DNA of 64,000 nt from Brachypodium distachyon (Eukaryota; Streptophyta; Magnoliopsida; Poales; Poaceae): the NCBI RefSeq assembly GCF_000005505.3, contig NC_016133.3:21540555-21604554 (forward strand), given 5' to 3'. A program made the position numbers and the translations under genes. Positions 1 to 12,080 of the stretch are shown in pieces; within the stretch, counting starts at the first letter, position 1; each line of letters begins with the position of its first letter. The notes beneath the pieces are model-generated. The model did no database searches, was not told the origin of the DNA, and saw only the letters and a program-made list of their open reading frames with translations.

Positions 1-740
1 TTCAGTTTATAATTTCAGGTTCAGTTTATAAGTTTTTAATCTAGTGAATGAAAGTGAATTTCTTTTGTATGAACTAATTTATATGTTGGTTCATGCCACA
101 AATAGGCCACAATGTTGAGGTGCAAGTATTAATCTCAAATCTAATTAATTGTAAACTCACAAGAGACAACACCTAAGAAACAATGCATTGAAGATATTAT
201 CTTTTAGCATTTATTGTGAGCTAAGGCTGTGTTTGGTTTGGGAGTGAGGTAGAATGGAATGGAACCACTCCATTCCATTCCATTCCTATGAGAATGGAGT
301 GGTTCTAGTATGTTGTTTGGTTTGGGAAATGGAACGGTTATAGATTTTGTTTGGTCTATGAAATATGATGGAATGTAATGGTTTCATTTTGTGTTTGGTT
401 TGGGAGATGGAATGAGATGAAGAGAATGTACTCACCTCCTGGTGAGGTTACCTCCAGGAGTAAGAAATGGAGCTGATCTACTCTTCATGATTTTGAAAAC
501 ACAAGGAAAAAAATTGGCAACATTTTGTTTGTATGTTCTCTCATAGAAAGTTTAGAATTCACGAACATAACACATACACGAATAAAACATACTAGTAGAT
601 GAAGCATCAGATCCATAAATCACATATAGGGTCCATACAATCAATCACATTACAAGTCCAAAATACATCACATAAAGCATACTACTACAATAGATATTTG
701 GTGTCCATACAATTAGTAGAGAACATTAGAGGAGTCCATA

Positions 741-1395
741 CAACAGCAAAATATGCCAGCTGCCATCACATTTTGAGTAGGAAAAGACTTCCTACCACGA
801 AATGAAGGTTCCATATCTTTAGGAACTGATGCTCGAACATGTGTACCATCAATTGCTCCAATGCAATCCTATGTATTTAAAAAGATTGTAAGCCATACTA
901 TTTGACACGTATGTACATAAGAAATAGTTCACAAAATACCTTAAAATATGGGTCAAACCGTGGGTTCCCTTCAATTTTTGTTGGAACCTCCAATGAAGAT
1001 GGCCTGATATATTCGGTTCGTAGCTCGCCTATTGCATGAAGCACTAGTCTAAAATAGCGGCGCACTGTCTCATTTGATCTGTCAAAATTAGCGCCAATAA
1101 CCCTATTTCGAAGGTTATGTCCAATAGTAAACAAAAACATTACTAGTTGCTCTTCCACGGATACATGTATAGTGTCTTTGAGCAGGGAACGGTCCCTCAT
1201 AATTTCACACAACCTAAAAAATGGAGCTCTTTCAAGCCTTAACATATTTCTGCATCTAAGATCGCACTTGAAAATTTTGTTGTTCAGATAATTGACTCGT
1301 TGTACATCTCTGTCCAACATAGGGCCGTAGGTAACACGGGGTCTCCTCTTCCTTATTCTGTCCCGAATTACCAAAGCCAGCAATGAAATAACCAC
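741..1395 (-). pseudogene. Truncated Harbinger (HARBI1-like) transposase
   Basis: Exon 1 is 1395-940 (152 codons), with a GT donor after TTTAAG. Exon 2 starts at 868 after TACATAG and continues in phase. The protein has the HARBI1-type N-terminal region (HVSVEEQLVMFLFTIGHNLR, then NETVRRYF) and runs into DCIGAIDGTHVRA, whose first Asp in DGTH is the first catalytic acidic residue of DDE_Tnp_4 nucleases. After QNVMAA near 745 the frame departs from the family and stops. The second Asp and the Glu are therefore missing and the enzyme should be inactive. The start at 1395 is the first Met of an open, family-like frame. Confidence 0.82.
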
Positions 1396-1604
1396 AAACG
1401 TGGCAGCTCCCCTAATCAGGACTTTTGTCTACCATCCATCCTCTTTACCATCTACAATGCACACATGGCTATCAAAATATAACAATGCATCCATATGCAA
1501 CAATTTCTCACTGTTTTGTACCAATTAAATCATAGACTTCATGGCTATCAAAAATTGGACAGGTGGGGTGAGCAATCGATTTTTTTCTGTACCTTTGGCC
1601 TTCA

Positions 1605-1890
1605 TTGCCGAACTGCCGGCCTCTCCCGCCGCCGACCTCCTCTTCTCCCCGCCGGTCTCCTCTCTCCCCTCCCGCCGCCGACCTCCTCTCCCCGCCGGCC
1701 TCCTCTCCCGCCGCCGACCTCTTCTCCCCGCCAGTCTCCTCTCTCCCTCCCGCCGCCGACCTCCTCTCCCCGCCGGTCTCCTCTCTCCCCTCTCGCCGCC
1801 GATCTCCTCTCCCGCCGCCGGCCTCCTCTTCTCCCCACCGGTCTCCTCTCTCCCCCACCGCCGACCTCCTGCCGCCGACCGGATCTACTG
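1605..1890. repeat. GC-rich CT/CCG minisatellite
   Basis: Irregular tandem copies of a roughly 30-45 bp unit built from CCGCCGCCGACCTCCTCTCC and related blocks. It lies within the Harbinger element just upstream of the transposase start on the minus strand. Long frames open on both strands (Pro/Ser-rich one way, Gly/Arg-rich the other) are low-complexity artefacts. It may be the transposase leader or promoter. Confidence 0.8.
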
Positions 1891-2217
1891 AAGAACGGCC
1901 GGGATCTCGCCGGGGATGGGGAGAGCTCACGGGGAAGATTTTTCGGGTGGGGGTGAGGATAGAGCGCAGAGAGAGAGGGGTGGGAGGTTATGCGAGGTGT
2001 GATTTCTGGCCCGGGCCCACACGTTTCGAGCGGAACGCTCTCATTCCTTCGTTTTGCTGTTATGTGTTGGTTCCGGATCTGAGAAGAATATTCCCATCTG
2101 AGGAACCACCTGATTCCGTTCTACTTTTGTGTATTCCAACAACCAAACGCAGGTATGAAAGCAAAACGAGGAACGGTTCCATTACATTCCACTGGATTCC
2201 GAAATCCAAACACACCT

Positions 2218-2736
2218 TAAGAGACAGCTCCTGGAAGACCATGCACTGGGAGTTGCCTATTCAGCTGCCTACTGCTGCATGCGTACCCGTCGTCCTACGT
2301 CCAGTTCCAGGGACAGTAAGCATATTAGGTGCTAGTCCTGCCAGCTAGCTTTGCTTCATCCGTGAGTTTCAGACTACTCACCCTGATCAACAAACCCTAG
2401 TGCATGGACTGGGCCGGTAAAATGCTACTCCTTCGTTCCTTAAATTAGTGTGTACATTGTTTTATGGAGTAAAAAATTAGTCCATTGATATTTTTTTGTG
2501 AAATAAAAATTAGAGTAAATTTCATTTTTTAACACCACCACCCCCGGGTTTCATTTTTTTGACAGCTTTTACCCCATTTAGTGGAAATTTCGGTTTTGTA
2601 CCTCATTTAAGAAAAGTTCTTCCACAAGTTACCCCATTTAAGAATTTCGATGAATCCCTTCGTGCTGACCGTTTCCCAACTTGCCGTGCTACCATGACGT
2701 ACCAGCTTGGATATATTTTTTACTCTTAGATTTATA
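2218..2736. other. Spacer without a recognised gene
   Basis: AT-rich spacer. A CTCCTTCGTTCC-like motif near 2430 followed by GGAGT near 2468 looks like a decayed Stowaway end. No coding signal seen. Confidence 0.5.
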
Positions 2737-2972
2737 CTCCCTCCGTTCCTAATTAATTGGCGCCGTCTGTTTTGCAAAGAAATCCCTGTTAATTTCTGAA
2801 ATAAACCTGCAGTCCACGTTCTATCGGAACTTTTGCGAAAAAACCCTGTTGTTTTTCGAAATCAACACGCAGTCTACGTTTAATTGAAGATGTGGACTGC
2901 ATGTTTATTTCGGAAATTTACAGAGGTTTCTTTGCAAAACAGCCGGTGCCAATTAATTAGGAACGGAGGGAG
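2737..2972. mobile_element. Stowaway-like MITE, 236 bp
   Basis: Starts CTCCCTCCGTTCCTAATTAA and ends with its near-perfect reverse complement (ending GGAGGGAG), flanked by TA at 2735-2736 and 2973-2974. Each arm is about 30 bp. The inner halves are also complementary around the CTGCA-containing segments, so the whole element can fold into a long hairpin. No coding capacity. Mobilised in trans by Tc1/mariner transposases, from knowledge of the family. Confidence 0.92.
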
Positions 2973-2985
2973 TATTTGCCAATAT

Positions 2986-3570
2986 TTTTTTTTTCGAACC
3001 GGAGTCCGAAGAACTCAAACTATTAATTAAGAAGAATAGAATTGCCTAGTTAATTAACAGAAAACCGGGCAAAAACAGTAACAAATGTCTATAATACCGT
3101 CATGGAACATGACCGCACCATGGACCACCCTGACCGACCTGGCCACCCACACTCACTCAACGCACGCTATCGAAGGAAAATTGCCGTCGAGGTTGCACGC
3201 AGAAGTCATCGTCATCACAGAAGCACTCCTCCTGAGCTGGCGACTCCGACTTCCCCCACTAGCGTCAAAGAATGGGGACTCCGCCTCCAAAGGCACGCAA
3301 GCACGTACCGGCCCATGCCAAACAGTCGATCATCCTTGCAGGCAAACAAAAGACGCCGATTCTGATGGCGAGCTTCAGAGAGGCACTATGCAAGGCCTGC
3401 GCCGAAAAGGAACCCCAGAAATCGGACCACCTCCCACCAAGTTATCGTCATCACGCATCACTCCTCCTCTAAGTTGGCAACTCCGACTCCCCAACAACGA
3501 AGCAACCAATCCTGGAAAGCCAACGGACACGTTGGAAAGACCGCTACCAGAACCGATGCCGCATCCGATC
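2986..3570 (-). mobile_element. Probable LINE 3' remnant
   Basis: A run of T at 2986-2994 on the plus strand, followed by TTAATTAA-rich sequence, looks like the poly(A) and 3' tail of a non-LTR element on the minus strand. The segment holds two diverged copies of a TCGTCATCAC...GGCGACTCCGACT block (about 3208-3258 and 3444-3494). A 169-residue frame on the plus strand (3085-3594) has no recognisable domain. Assignment is by resemblance to grass LINE tails only. Confidence 0.4.
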
Positions 3571-3574
3571 CTAA

Positions 3575-3687
3575 CTCCCTCCGATCCATATTAATTTTCG
3601 AAATATTACATGTATCTAGATGTTTTTTAGGCATAGATACATTCATATTTGGATAAATTTGAGACAATTAATATGGATCGGAGGGAG
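3575..3687. mobile_element. Stowaway-like MITE, 113-bp family
   Basis: CTCCCTCCGATCC...GGATCGGAGGGAG inverted ends. The core contains the ATTACATGTATCTAGA-like block shared with the copies at 23931, 32907, 35556 and 54414. The right flank is TA; the left flank is AA, so one target-site base has changed. A single unpaired end (ACGGAGGGAGTA) lies nearby at 3770-3782. Confidence 0.88.
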
Positions 3688-6600
3688 TATCAGGTAAGCC
3701 ACACGTCCATGAAGTAATCCTTAGTCAAATGCTCGGTCAATGGAAACAATATATGGGCTAATTTAAAAAACGGAGGGAGTAATACTAACATACGAGGTGC
3801 GTGAGGTTTAGAATGCAATACGAGTAACAGATAAAATAATGATCTCTTCTAAAATTTAGGCCCTATAATTCTTGTTGAACAGGTAGCAAAATATACCATC
3901 ATATATAGTGTCAAACCAAAATACTACGAAAATGTATTTCGCAATGAATTTAACAATCTTCGTTTGGCATCGTAGATGTTAATATTTTTTGTTAGAAGTT
4001 TGGTCAAACTTTAGAGAGTCACCGAAAGTATATCCATACATTTTGAAATGGAGGAAGTGCTATTTTGCATCGACACCCTATTTAAGAACCGAAAATTTAG
4101 TTTGTGCTAAATGTAACGTCATCCTAACAGGTTGGCTCTGCCTGTACGTCATGCTAACGTGGCAGGGAGTCGACTTTCGTTGAGGGTCAGTTTGGATCGC
4201 AGAATTTAAATTGAGAAATAATAGTGGATTCTTAGTCGGTCCCAATTAGGTTTATGGTCGTTGTAAAAAAAAAGTTCAACATGTGACGGCGCTATTGAAA
4301 TTTACAAGGAATTCTACGCATGGTCCTGCTAGTGCTGAGTGCTGACTGCTGGAGTAGCTTTTTCTGGGGTTGGTTGATCTCTGGACTGAGTGTTTACTTC
4401 AATCCATGGACATTAATTAAGCACAAAACACGCAATATCGGTGGGTCAATCGAGTAGTCTGTAAGCTAGCTAGACGTAAGCTAAAGCAGATTTCTGGACG
4501 CGTTGGTTCTAATAGTTCCAGCAATACTACGAATTTACGAATCACTATCGCGAATATCGATCTAACTACTTTGTTCACCTGCAGATTATAGTACGTACAT
4601 CATATTTAGATTCATTGCTTGAGTTTTTACAAGAATTTTGCAAAAGCACGTTTCATAATTAGCAAAACTCATTATGCCTCATTAATTAAACCACGGGGTA
4701 CACCTTTGAATCCCTGAATCCTCTTTCAGACAGTACGACAGGTCACAAACTTTGGGGCGTCTTTGGTGCGGCCTGAACCTTTACTTCGCCATTATATCCA
4801 ATTATCCATAGTTGAATTCCAGAAAAATTATAGAAAGCTAGAAGGCCATTTAAAAATCGTCGAGGCGCAATAGCAACAGCAATCATGAGGTACATCATTT
4901 GATTACCGGTGATTTAGACAACAAGAAGGCTAAAAATGCATAAAGGTAAACTCTGAGCAATGCTAATGCCTAACCTTTGACGGAAACCTAATTGGTTCAA
5001 ATATAATTTGTGCAGATATTTGATCGTCTCATTTCCAAATGATGGTGCTCATGTCAGATCATGAGAAGCACTTTGTCGATATAAAAAAAGTGTTCATGAG
5101 AAGCAATGAACTGCATGACCAGGGAAATTATGTACAAAGAAAGTGGGCCGGATCAACCCATCTATTTGCACATGACAAGCATTATTAAATACAAATTGCA
5201 AGCAGCTTTGTCAACGTGTCCATATCTTCTTCGATCTGAAAGAAACCTCTCCCAAGAAAACAATACGATAGCGGGTCAAATCATCACCAAATAAAGTAAC
5301 ACAATGTCCAGATCTTACCATGTGCACCCTGCAAAGTTATTCCATCCAACTTACAGCTATGATCAAGGGGGCATGACATATATTCCAAACCTTTCAGTTG
5401 GTCAAGATACTATTATAGTTTGCTGTCTATTGTATTGGGTAACCAGAAGTTCAGAACATATAAAATTTAACTGCTCGAATTTGATCTGTGGCCTGAATTG
5501 TTTGACTTGTGTTCTCAAGTATTTCAGGAAGTGATTAAATGTGGAATCATGGCCAGAGAAAGAAAAATAATGAGTTCTCAAAGCAAAAGTAGTGAATCAC
5601 CAAGAGTTTGTAGTACAGAATCAGGACAGAAACCATCAAAAGTTTATATCCTCATTTTTCCTATCAAAGATTCCCATGCTCATAATTCTCGGAAGATTTT
5701 GTTTTGTTATAGTTAGTTAGCAACAAACATACACTAAGTAAATCCAACATCCTAATCATTTCTTAGTGAATAACTAAAATTGAGACAAAGATATCTTCAC
5801 TGTTTTCGTAGATATGTGCAGTATTTTAGTGTAGTCATTTCAGTTAAAGCCTTCTTTCTGCCATCACCTACTGCAATCAACAGCTGCCATAAAAACATAG
5901 GTATCTGTTTGCCGTTTCAACCAAGAAAGAGAGCAAAGGATCTATTATGTACTATTCGAAAAGTAAGATGGAACAGGCAAACAAGGTTTAAGGCACTTAA
6001 ATAGCAGCTGACATGTGCATTTCACAATCAGATGCTGCTGCAAATGCTTCAAACTTTCTGTACTTCAGAGTTCAGAGGGATATAGAAACACTGAACTCCC
6101 AAGGTCACTTATCAGATCAAATGAAATCTCTATTGGTGGTTATGGGTGAGCGCTGGAAGAATTTGCAGCGACATGGAAAATTCGACACTGCCAGCATTTG
6201 AGTTAAAATTTAGTTTTCTTTAGTTGTGCAAGTATCATCCATATTTTCATATCTATAACTTAATGCACAAAAAACAATTTCATGAAAATTCACGGTAGGC
6301 GAGCATACCAGCTCAAGTTTGAAACCGCTAATATCTTTTCCCTGAATAGAATATGATCCAATCAGTAGTGCCTAGATGGTAGGTTTTCTAAGCTCATCCT
6401 AGGACCTTCACACTTTGCTAGCTTGCTTGAACTAGAAGGAAGTAGGATCCCAATAACTAAGAAGCATCCACAAAATGATGGTCCATGGAAAAACAATTAC
6501 CACACGCTTTGAGTGCACACAATCAAAATCTTATGAGGTAGTTTATGCTCGAATTGGTTTTCAGTTTACCTAATCAGTCCAATCCCCTTGTTCTTATAAC

Positions 6601-6864
6601 AGGTAGAGTTGCTGGTGAAGAATCTTGTAAGGTTGCTAGGCCCTGCAGGCAGGTGCATTATACAAATGGAAAAGATTGTCTCTGACTGGTTGTACCTTTG
6701 CATAATTTTAGTTACCAAATAAGATAAGTTTCTGATGATTGCAAGTTTAACCTAACTGAGCATAGTTGCTAGACGGCTAGAAACATGATTGAGACATGTG
6801 TATAAAAATAAAACTTGTAATGAAGAAGTCCCAAGAGATCAGAGTGGCTGCAATCAGCGTGATA
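3688..6864. other. 3.2 kb without a recognised gene
   Basis: AT-rich intergenic sequence. 3890-4062 resembles a decayed Stowaway core (TTTGGTCAAACTTT, then ATTTTGAAATGGAGGA). A 62-codon frame at 6013-6201 has somewhat coding-like composition (LNSQGHLSDQMKSLLVVMGE) but no recognised domain or flanking exon, so it is not called as a gene. Confidence 0.5.
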
Positions 6865-7685
6865 ATTTTTTTTTAGGGAAAATACAGTAGGAAAAATGCC
6901 TACTGTAAAAGTTTTATTATTAAATTAAATGAAAGAAGTTTTGTACAAATGAAAATGGAAAATAAAAGGAGCTATCTAAATGTGTCAAATCCACTTGTAT
7001 TTTAGCATGGTGGAACACTACATTAAGTTCCTCTTTAAAAAGACTTCTGCATCTGTAGAGACTGGGCTGAATCCATTGAAGATCGCATCATTGCGACATT
7101 TCCATGTGCTCCAAAGGACAGAGTGGAGATTTCCATATGGAATAGAACATGCAACAGCTGTTTAATACTGGAGATGTTGGAATGAACACAACTCTGCAGA
7201 GTGAAGGCTGGACAGATGTATCTCCAGCATGCCAAAGCAAATGAGCAGGTGAAGAAAAGATGGATCTTTGATTCAGTGTGCAAGCCATCACAAAGCACGC
7301 AGGAATATGACGGGAGGATGAAAATTTTCTTCTGAAGCATAGCCCTGGTATTAAGCCTGTCATTAAGAAAAAGCCAACAGAAGATTGTGTGCTTCAGTTG
7401 GCAGCATGATTGATATCGATATGATCAATGAGAGCCAGATATGTTTTTGAAGTGCTAAATCCAGAAGAATTCCACAGATAGGTCCATTGATCATTTGATA
7501 TAGTGAGGATGAGCTGATCAATCAAGTTAAGTAGCTCCTGATACTGCATATGGGCCTCAAGTGAAAGAAGCAAATGGAAAAGCGTGCTCATGTCTTCACA
7601 ATGGAAAACAGATGATGTGACAATGTCTTTGTTGATGGCAAATGATAACAATTCAGGCCATTGCTGTGACAGGCAAACGAGAACA
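6865..7685 (-). mobile_element. LINE 3' fragment with zf-RVT domain and hairpin tail
   Basis: On the minus strand the frame around 7801-7394 then 7363-7035 (shifted) encodes a plant LINE C-terminus: WTYLWNSSGFSTSKTY, a loop, then the zinc-binding CVLCDGLHTESKIHLFFTCS, the zf-RVT signature. The 3' end has a hairpin at 6884-6906 (ACAGTAGG / CCTACTGT, 7-nt loop) followed by poly(A), seen as a T run at 6865-6874. Only the C-terminal part remains. Frameshifts show it is dead. Confidence 0.8.
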
Positions 7686-8220
7686 ATGTATTTTTTCGAT
7701 AAAGAGAAAGCTTCGATTGAGATGCAATAAAGTGAGTTCAAACCCCTGCTTCTGCATATGACCAAAGTCTCCAAACTTGGAAAAATAAAAAGGAAAACCA
7801 TTAAGGCACACCGATCCGTAGACTAGTCCGTCATCCATGCAGGGTAAAAATCTCTCGGACCACCCACTCCAACAGATGGCAGACATGGCACACATCTGTA
7901 GACACCACTTGGTCCTCCAGCTGAAGTATAGACCAGATACGGAGCCAGCGAGAGCAAGAGTACACAGCCTGCATAGGAGACAATATAACTTGTTTGTTAA
8001 AAACCACATCATTTTTGCATAGCCACATAGCCCAACATAGTGTCGCTTCACCCACTAGGATTAACGACCTCAACCGTTTCCCAACCCCCTGAAGCCAATT
8101 CCCAAACATATGGGCTACACTCTGGGATGGAGAGAGGTTAGAGGCAACCAGGACAACTGACCATACAAAATGTGCAAAGTGACAATAAAAAAACAAATGT
8201 TTAATAGTCCCGTAAGCGGG
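7686..8220 (-). mobile_element. LINE 3' fragment, second copy
   Basis: On the minus strand, GTIKHLFFYCHFAHFVWSVV followed by LILVGEATLCWAMWLCKND and LEWVVREIFTLHG is the typical C-terminal zf-RVT and tail of a grass LINE. Reading ends with a CTTTATCGAAAAAA tail at about 7700-7686. Directly behind it the next LINE fragment begins, so two different 5'-truncated LINEs are joined head to tail. Confidence 0.8.
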
Positions 8221-11200
8221 ACAAGATTAACACTACTAAGTAAGATTTGATTTGTAGAATCTTTCAGATCTCTTTTGTTTGTCATGAGAACCGGTAAAAG
8301 ATCTATTTGATTTTAAGATTTTTTTCGGATCCTTTCTGTACATCATTCATCAGGCAAGATTAAAATCTGATTGAAAGCTGAAGCGATCAAGATCCACTTG
8401 AAGTAATATGTTTTAAACAGCTGTCTGTGTCATTCATTCCTTCACATGCACCCTAACCCACGGTTCATAAAAGCATTCCAATTTTCCTTTCCCCTGTCCT
8501 TTTTGACATTAAGATCTGAGTTCTAATTACCAAGGACTGCATATCTAATTGTCTTGTGAGCTTAATTGGTATCTTTTGCACAATTGCATAGGGAGTGTGA
8601 AAAGATTGCAAGCTGGAATATTTCCTGTTTAACTTGTACTCATACTCTTCCAGCATTCTCCTGGGGGCTGTCAGATAAAAGAAACATTCACCTAGATAAA
8701 ACACTTTTGTGGCATGTTCCCATTACTGTTACTTTTGGTTTAATATGTTATTGCTAGCTACCACAATGAATTGCAAGAGTAAGTGACCTAGAGTAAGCAT
8801 CACAGATATTATTTTCAACTGTTGCCGTCTGAATTTTCAGTACTACACCGCAGATCGAGGAAAATTATAGGAAAAACAAAAGCAAGGAAAAATTGCATAT
8901 TGCAGGTGTCAGATGCATGGCTTCTTTGTTTCGATATCTGGTTCAATTTATTGTTCCACCATAACATCTGGAAATGTTTCACCTGTAAACTCCTAACTTC
9001 ATGTTGGTTCAGATCGAGCCAAGATGCTTAAGCTGGGCATGGCAAAAGCTTTCGCATGCCTGGAAGGTATCCATTGGAACGATGCAGCAGCTTCTGAGGG
9101 TTGAAACTGATTCCATGCAGCTTAGTTGTTTCAGCTCTTGGCAGAATAACAAAAGTCAGCCTTGTGTGTGACATCATCGAAGAAACAAAGAAACTGATGC
9201 GGCAAATTTCTGAGTTAGGATTAAGTAAGTTCTTGAAAACACATGCTGGAAACGAATGCACTCATATATCCTGTCTCAATTCAGTCGTAGAAATCATAGT
9301 TCTGGTCTGTTATTCGGTTCGGCACCCGTAGAGGTGGCTAATAGGATTGTAAGAGGGCGTTATGCCAACTCTGTTATGATAAAAATCATGACAGCAAGTT
9401 CTTGAAAACACTTTAATTCAAAAAGAATAATAGACAGATAATAGGAGAAATGCTTTTTGTGTAAAAAATAATACTACAAATCCAAAAAAAATCAATTTCC
9501 TTTACCATCTAAAAGGAATGCTAATATCAATTTTGATGCCACGATCCAACTGCTCATGGCATCTGCTCATCAACTTCTATCATCAAATCTTCCCAGTGGA
9601 CATTCACTGCATCAGATATTAACATCGGGATGGCGGAAAACAACTTCCAGTATACTATACCACTGCACTACGTTAAGGTCATCGGGTTCCTCACTGTTAA
9701 TCCTGGTTAACTAAATGACGATCTCGCATGATAAAAACAACGCAGATCACCATATTCCTACCAGCTTCTTTACATTGCCCTCAGAGCTGAGTTTGCAAAG
9801 CTGCAGGAAATCATTTAGAAGATTGTTAGTTTGGAATAAGTCCAGGTCTCATGCAAGAGAATTAACAAATCCGTAGAACTAATAGGCAATGTGAGGAACA
9901 GCACACTCACAGCATGAAAATTAGATCATCGAGGTAAGCAACAAGAAACTTGTATATATCAAACCCATCCAGTGATTATGGTACATTTTGTAAGAAAGAC
10001 AATTCTAGATGTATGTACATTATCTTCACAATCTCTGATTTCCAGACATATATATTTTTGAGTAATTTCCAGTCATATATGAGGAGTTGATGGTGCAGAT
10101 CCATCTAGCAACGCTACAGCAAGCAAGAAACAGGAAGCAGCAAGCTGAAACCCACAAGATATGCTTCTCTTTAATTATTGTCTTGGTACAAAATATTTGA
10201 GCAATATTTTAAGGTACAAATGAACAGGAAGAATCACAATAAAATACTTTGATCTGTATGTCTTGTGAACAAGAACTACACATGCTGGGGCCATGAGGCG
10301 CAGGCGGTGAGCACCAGAACACAAAGTTCATGTTTCAGTATTGCCTCTCTTCTAGAGCAATTTTGAAAGTTTTAACTAATGTTTTTCCTCTAACATAATT
10401 TGGCTGCTTGCTGGAGGAAACAGGGAGTCAGACCAAGCAAGTAAAACAGAGAGACATAGGCTTTTCATATTTTCACGAAAAAAATGTATTCTGAGTTTCA
10501 ATCTTGTTTCACAGACTTAGCACTGAAGAAATCTGAAACTGCAATATGAAAATATAATTCTGCTCAAATGCACCATCCAAGCTACTACAAACTAGTACAC
10601 ATATGTTACATTTTTCTGGCAGCATAATGATAGTTTAGTTAAAGCATTTTCAATCAGATTGACAGTTGGCTTAGAAATGGAGTTTTAGGTATGTAACAAA
10701 CTAACAATAGCTAGCAGAACCAGTGGCGCATGCCAGTGAATGTTGTTCAGATTTACATTGTTACAAGTGGTGTATATATGACACAGAGACCCTTCAAAAC
10801 ATAGGATAAATAAGCAAGTGACCTTGTCTAATCAGATAGAAGCTTTCCCATCTAAGCAAAAAATAATGGTTTCATAGTGACATGTAAAAAGTTTAGATTT
10901 GCTTTTCATGGAGCAATACATAACACCAAAATTCAATCCACCTCACTGAAAGTCCGAAACACATGCATGCTACGTCATTCAGCGCAGTGCCACATTTTTC
11001 CTTGGACGTGTTGGATGATTAAATACTCCGTTGAATGATGAATCAAAATGTGTCGGATAGTAATATGAAACAAATTGATACCAAATGCAAAAACTATCCA
11101 AATCTATAAGGTCCCACATTACTAGGAGCGCGCATTGTTAGATCATTCAACACAAAATGAGATAAGGAAACCCATCCACAAGAAACAACAGCAAAATGAC

Positions 11201-11243
11201 CGACCATATCATTTGTTACCTAGCTATGGCCAAACAAATGTCT
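8221..11243. other. 3 kb without a recognised gene
   Basis: AT-rich sequence with scattered short frames (for example 9101-9331 plus, 9028-9261 minus), none with a recognised domain or convincing splice context. It is the 3' flank of the PAH gene. No transposon ends were identified. Confidence 0.5.
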
Positions 11244-11621
11244 TCAAAGCAGCTTTTTATCCTCCTGCCGCTGCCTTTTGTCCTCTTGAATATTGAGTGC
11301 ACAGGAAGTTGACAAGAACTCGTTGAAGCCGAGGATGAGCTCGGGACACCCAGCCAACAGGACCTTCACACGGCTGAGCATAGAGTTCTTGTCTATCCTG
11401 TAAGACCAGGAAGATTTAAGTTAACACAACTTCACTACTGGAACTGGCGTCCCATTTCTTGCTCTAATCACGCAGCATCTCACAACCATCCCCAACCTAT
11501 TGCCCTGGAATTCAATCAACGTGTTGATGAGCTCCTGGTACTTGTCGGGCTCGCCCTGGAGCTGGTCCTTCACGGCCGCGATGTACGCAAACGCGTCGGT
11601 GGCCGCCGGCTTCAGATCCAT
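11244..11621 (-). CDS. Single-PAH SIN3-like small protein
   Basis: Two exons: 11621-11497 and 11397-11244, joined by GT-AG, give 92 residues and a TGA stop. Residues about 6-75 form one paired amphipathic helix domain: DAFAYIAAVKDQL, DKYQELINTLIEF, then SMLSRVKVLLAG and PELILGFNEFL, the four-helix pattern of SIN3 PAH domains. In SIN3 corepressors these domains bind short amphipathic helices of transcription factors, and the larger protein recruits histone deacetylase. Full plant SIN3-like proteins have several PAH domains plus a deacetylase-interacting region, all absent here. The tail is charged (QEDKRQRQ). It may act as a competitor of SIN3, as a nuclear microprotein (inference), or be a degenerate SIN3 duplicate. 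No frame damage is seen. Its start lies about 4.8 kb from the divergent EPL1-like gene. Confidence 0.82.
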
Positions 11622-12080
11622 GCAAGTCGGCGGCTGGACCTGGACCGGACTTCACGAGAAGAAAGACGACGGAATCGAAACACCATTAAAACTGGTGAAA
11701 TAAAACGCGAGTAGATTGGAGCCTTGTTTATCACGAATATCCTCGAAATCGCGCCCGATCAAAGAACAGCAAAGAATCAAAACAGGCCGTCGAATTTCTG
11801 GCTTGAAGAATCACAAGTTTTCTCCTCCATTGCAACGTCAACGCAGAACATGGAAAAGAAGGGGACGACGAGGATGCAAAGCCACTAACTGGTCTGAGGG
11901 GGGCACCAATGGCGTCCCGTCCCTGGCGCGCTTCATCGCTCCCACCGACCACGATCGCTCCGGGAAACCTCCCCCAATCCGCCGCCCCGATACTTGAAAA
12001 AGGATGGAGGGAAGTGGAGAGAGAGAGCTCTAGAAGGAAATTGGGGTTATGGGCGCGGGAGGTGAATTGGGGAAAGTGGA
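11622..12080. promoter_or_regulatory. Upstream region of the PAH gene
   Basis: Likely leader and promoter on the minus strand. It is moderately GC-rich with purine tracts (AGAGAGAG near 12020). No confident TATA box was picked out. Short frames on both strands are uninformative. Confidence 0.35.

Larger units (their letters stand above)
225..2217 (-). mobile_element. Truncated PIF/Harbinger DNA transposon
   Basis: The ends form imperfect terminal inverted repeats (GGCTGTGTTTGG at the left, AGGTGTGTTTGG read inward from the right). They are flanked by TAA at 222-224 and 2218-2220, the 3-bp target typical of PIF/Harbinger. It holds a transposase gene on the minus strand (separate entry) and a GC-rich tandem repeat where the transposase promoter and leader would lie. 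The transposase loses its C-terminal half near 740, so the element cannot be autonomous. The ends are rich in GGAATGGAAT-like subterminal motifs. Family assignment rests on the transposase and the TAA duplication. Confidence 0.8.

Noticed and set aside
1495..2348. Several overlapping 78-247 codon frames, Pro/Ser-rich and Gly/Arg-rich
   Set aside because: They arise from a GC-rich minisatellite inside a transposon and are open on both strands; no domain or splice support.
3085..3594. 169-codon plus frame
   Set aside because: No recognisable domain; it runs into a MITE end and overlaps what looks like a LINE remnant.
9028..9331. Overlapping 76-77 codon frames on both strands
   Set aside because: No domain, no splice partners, no repeat ends; treated as chance.
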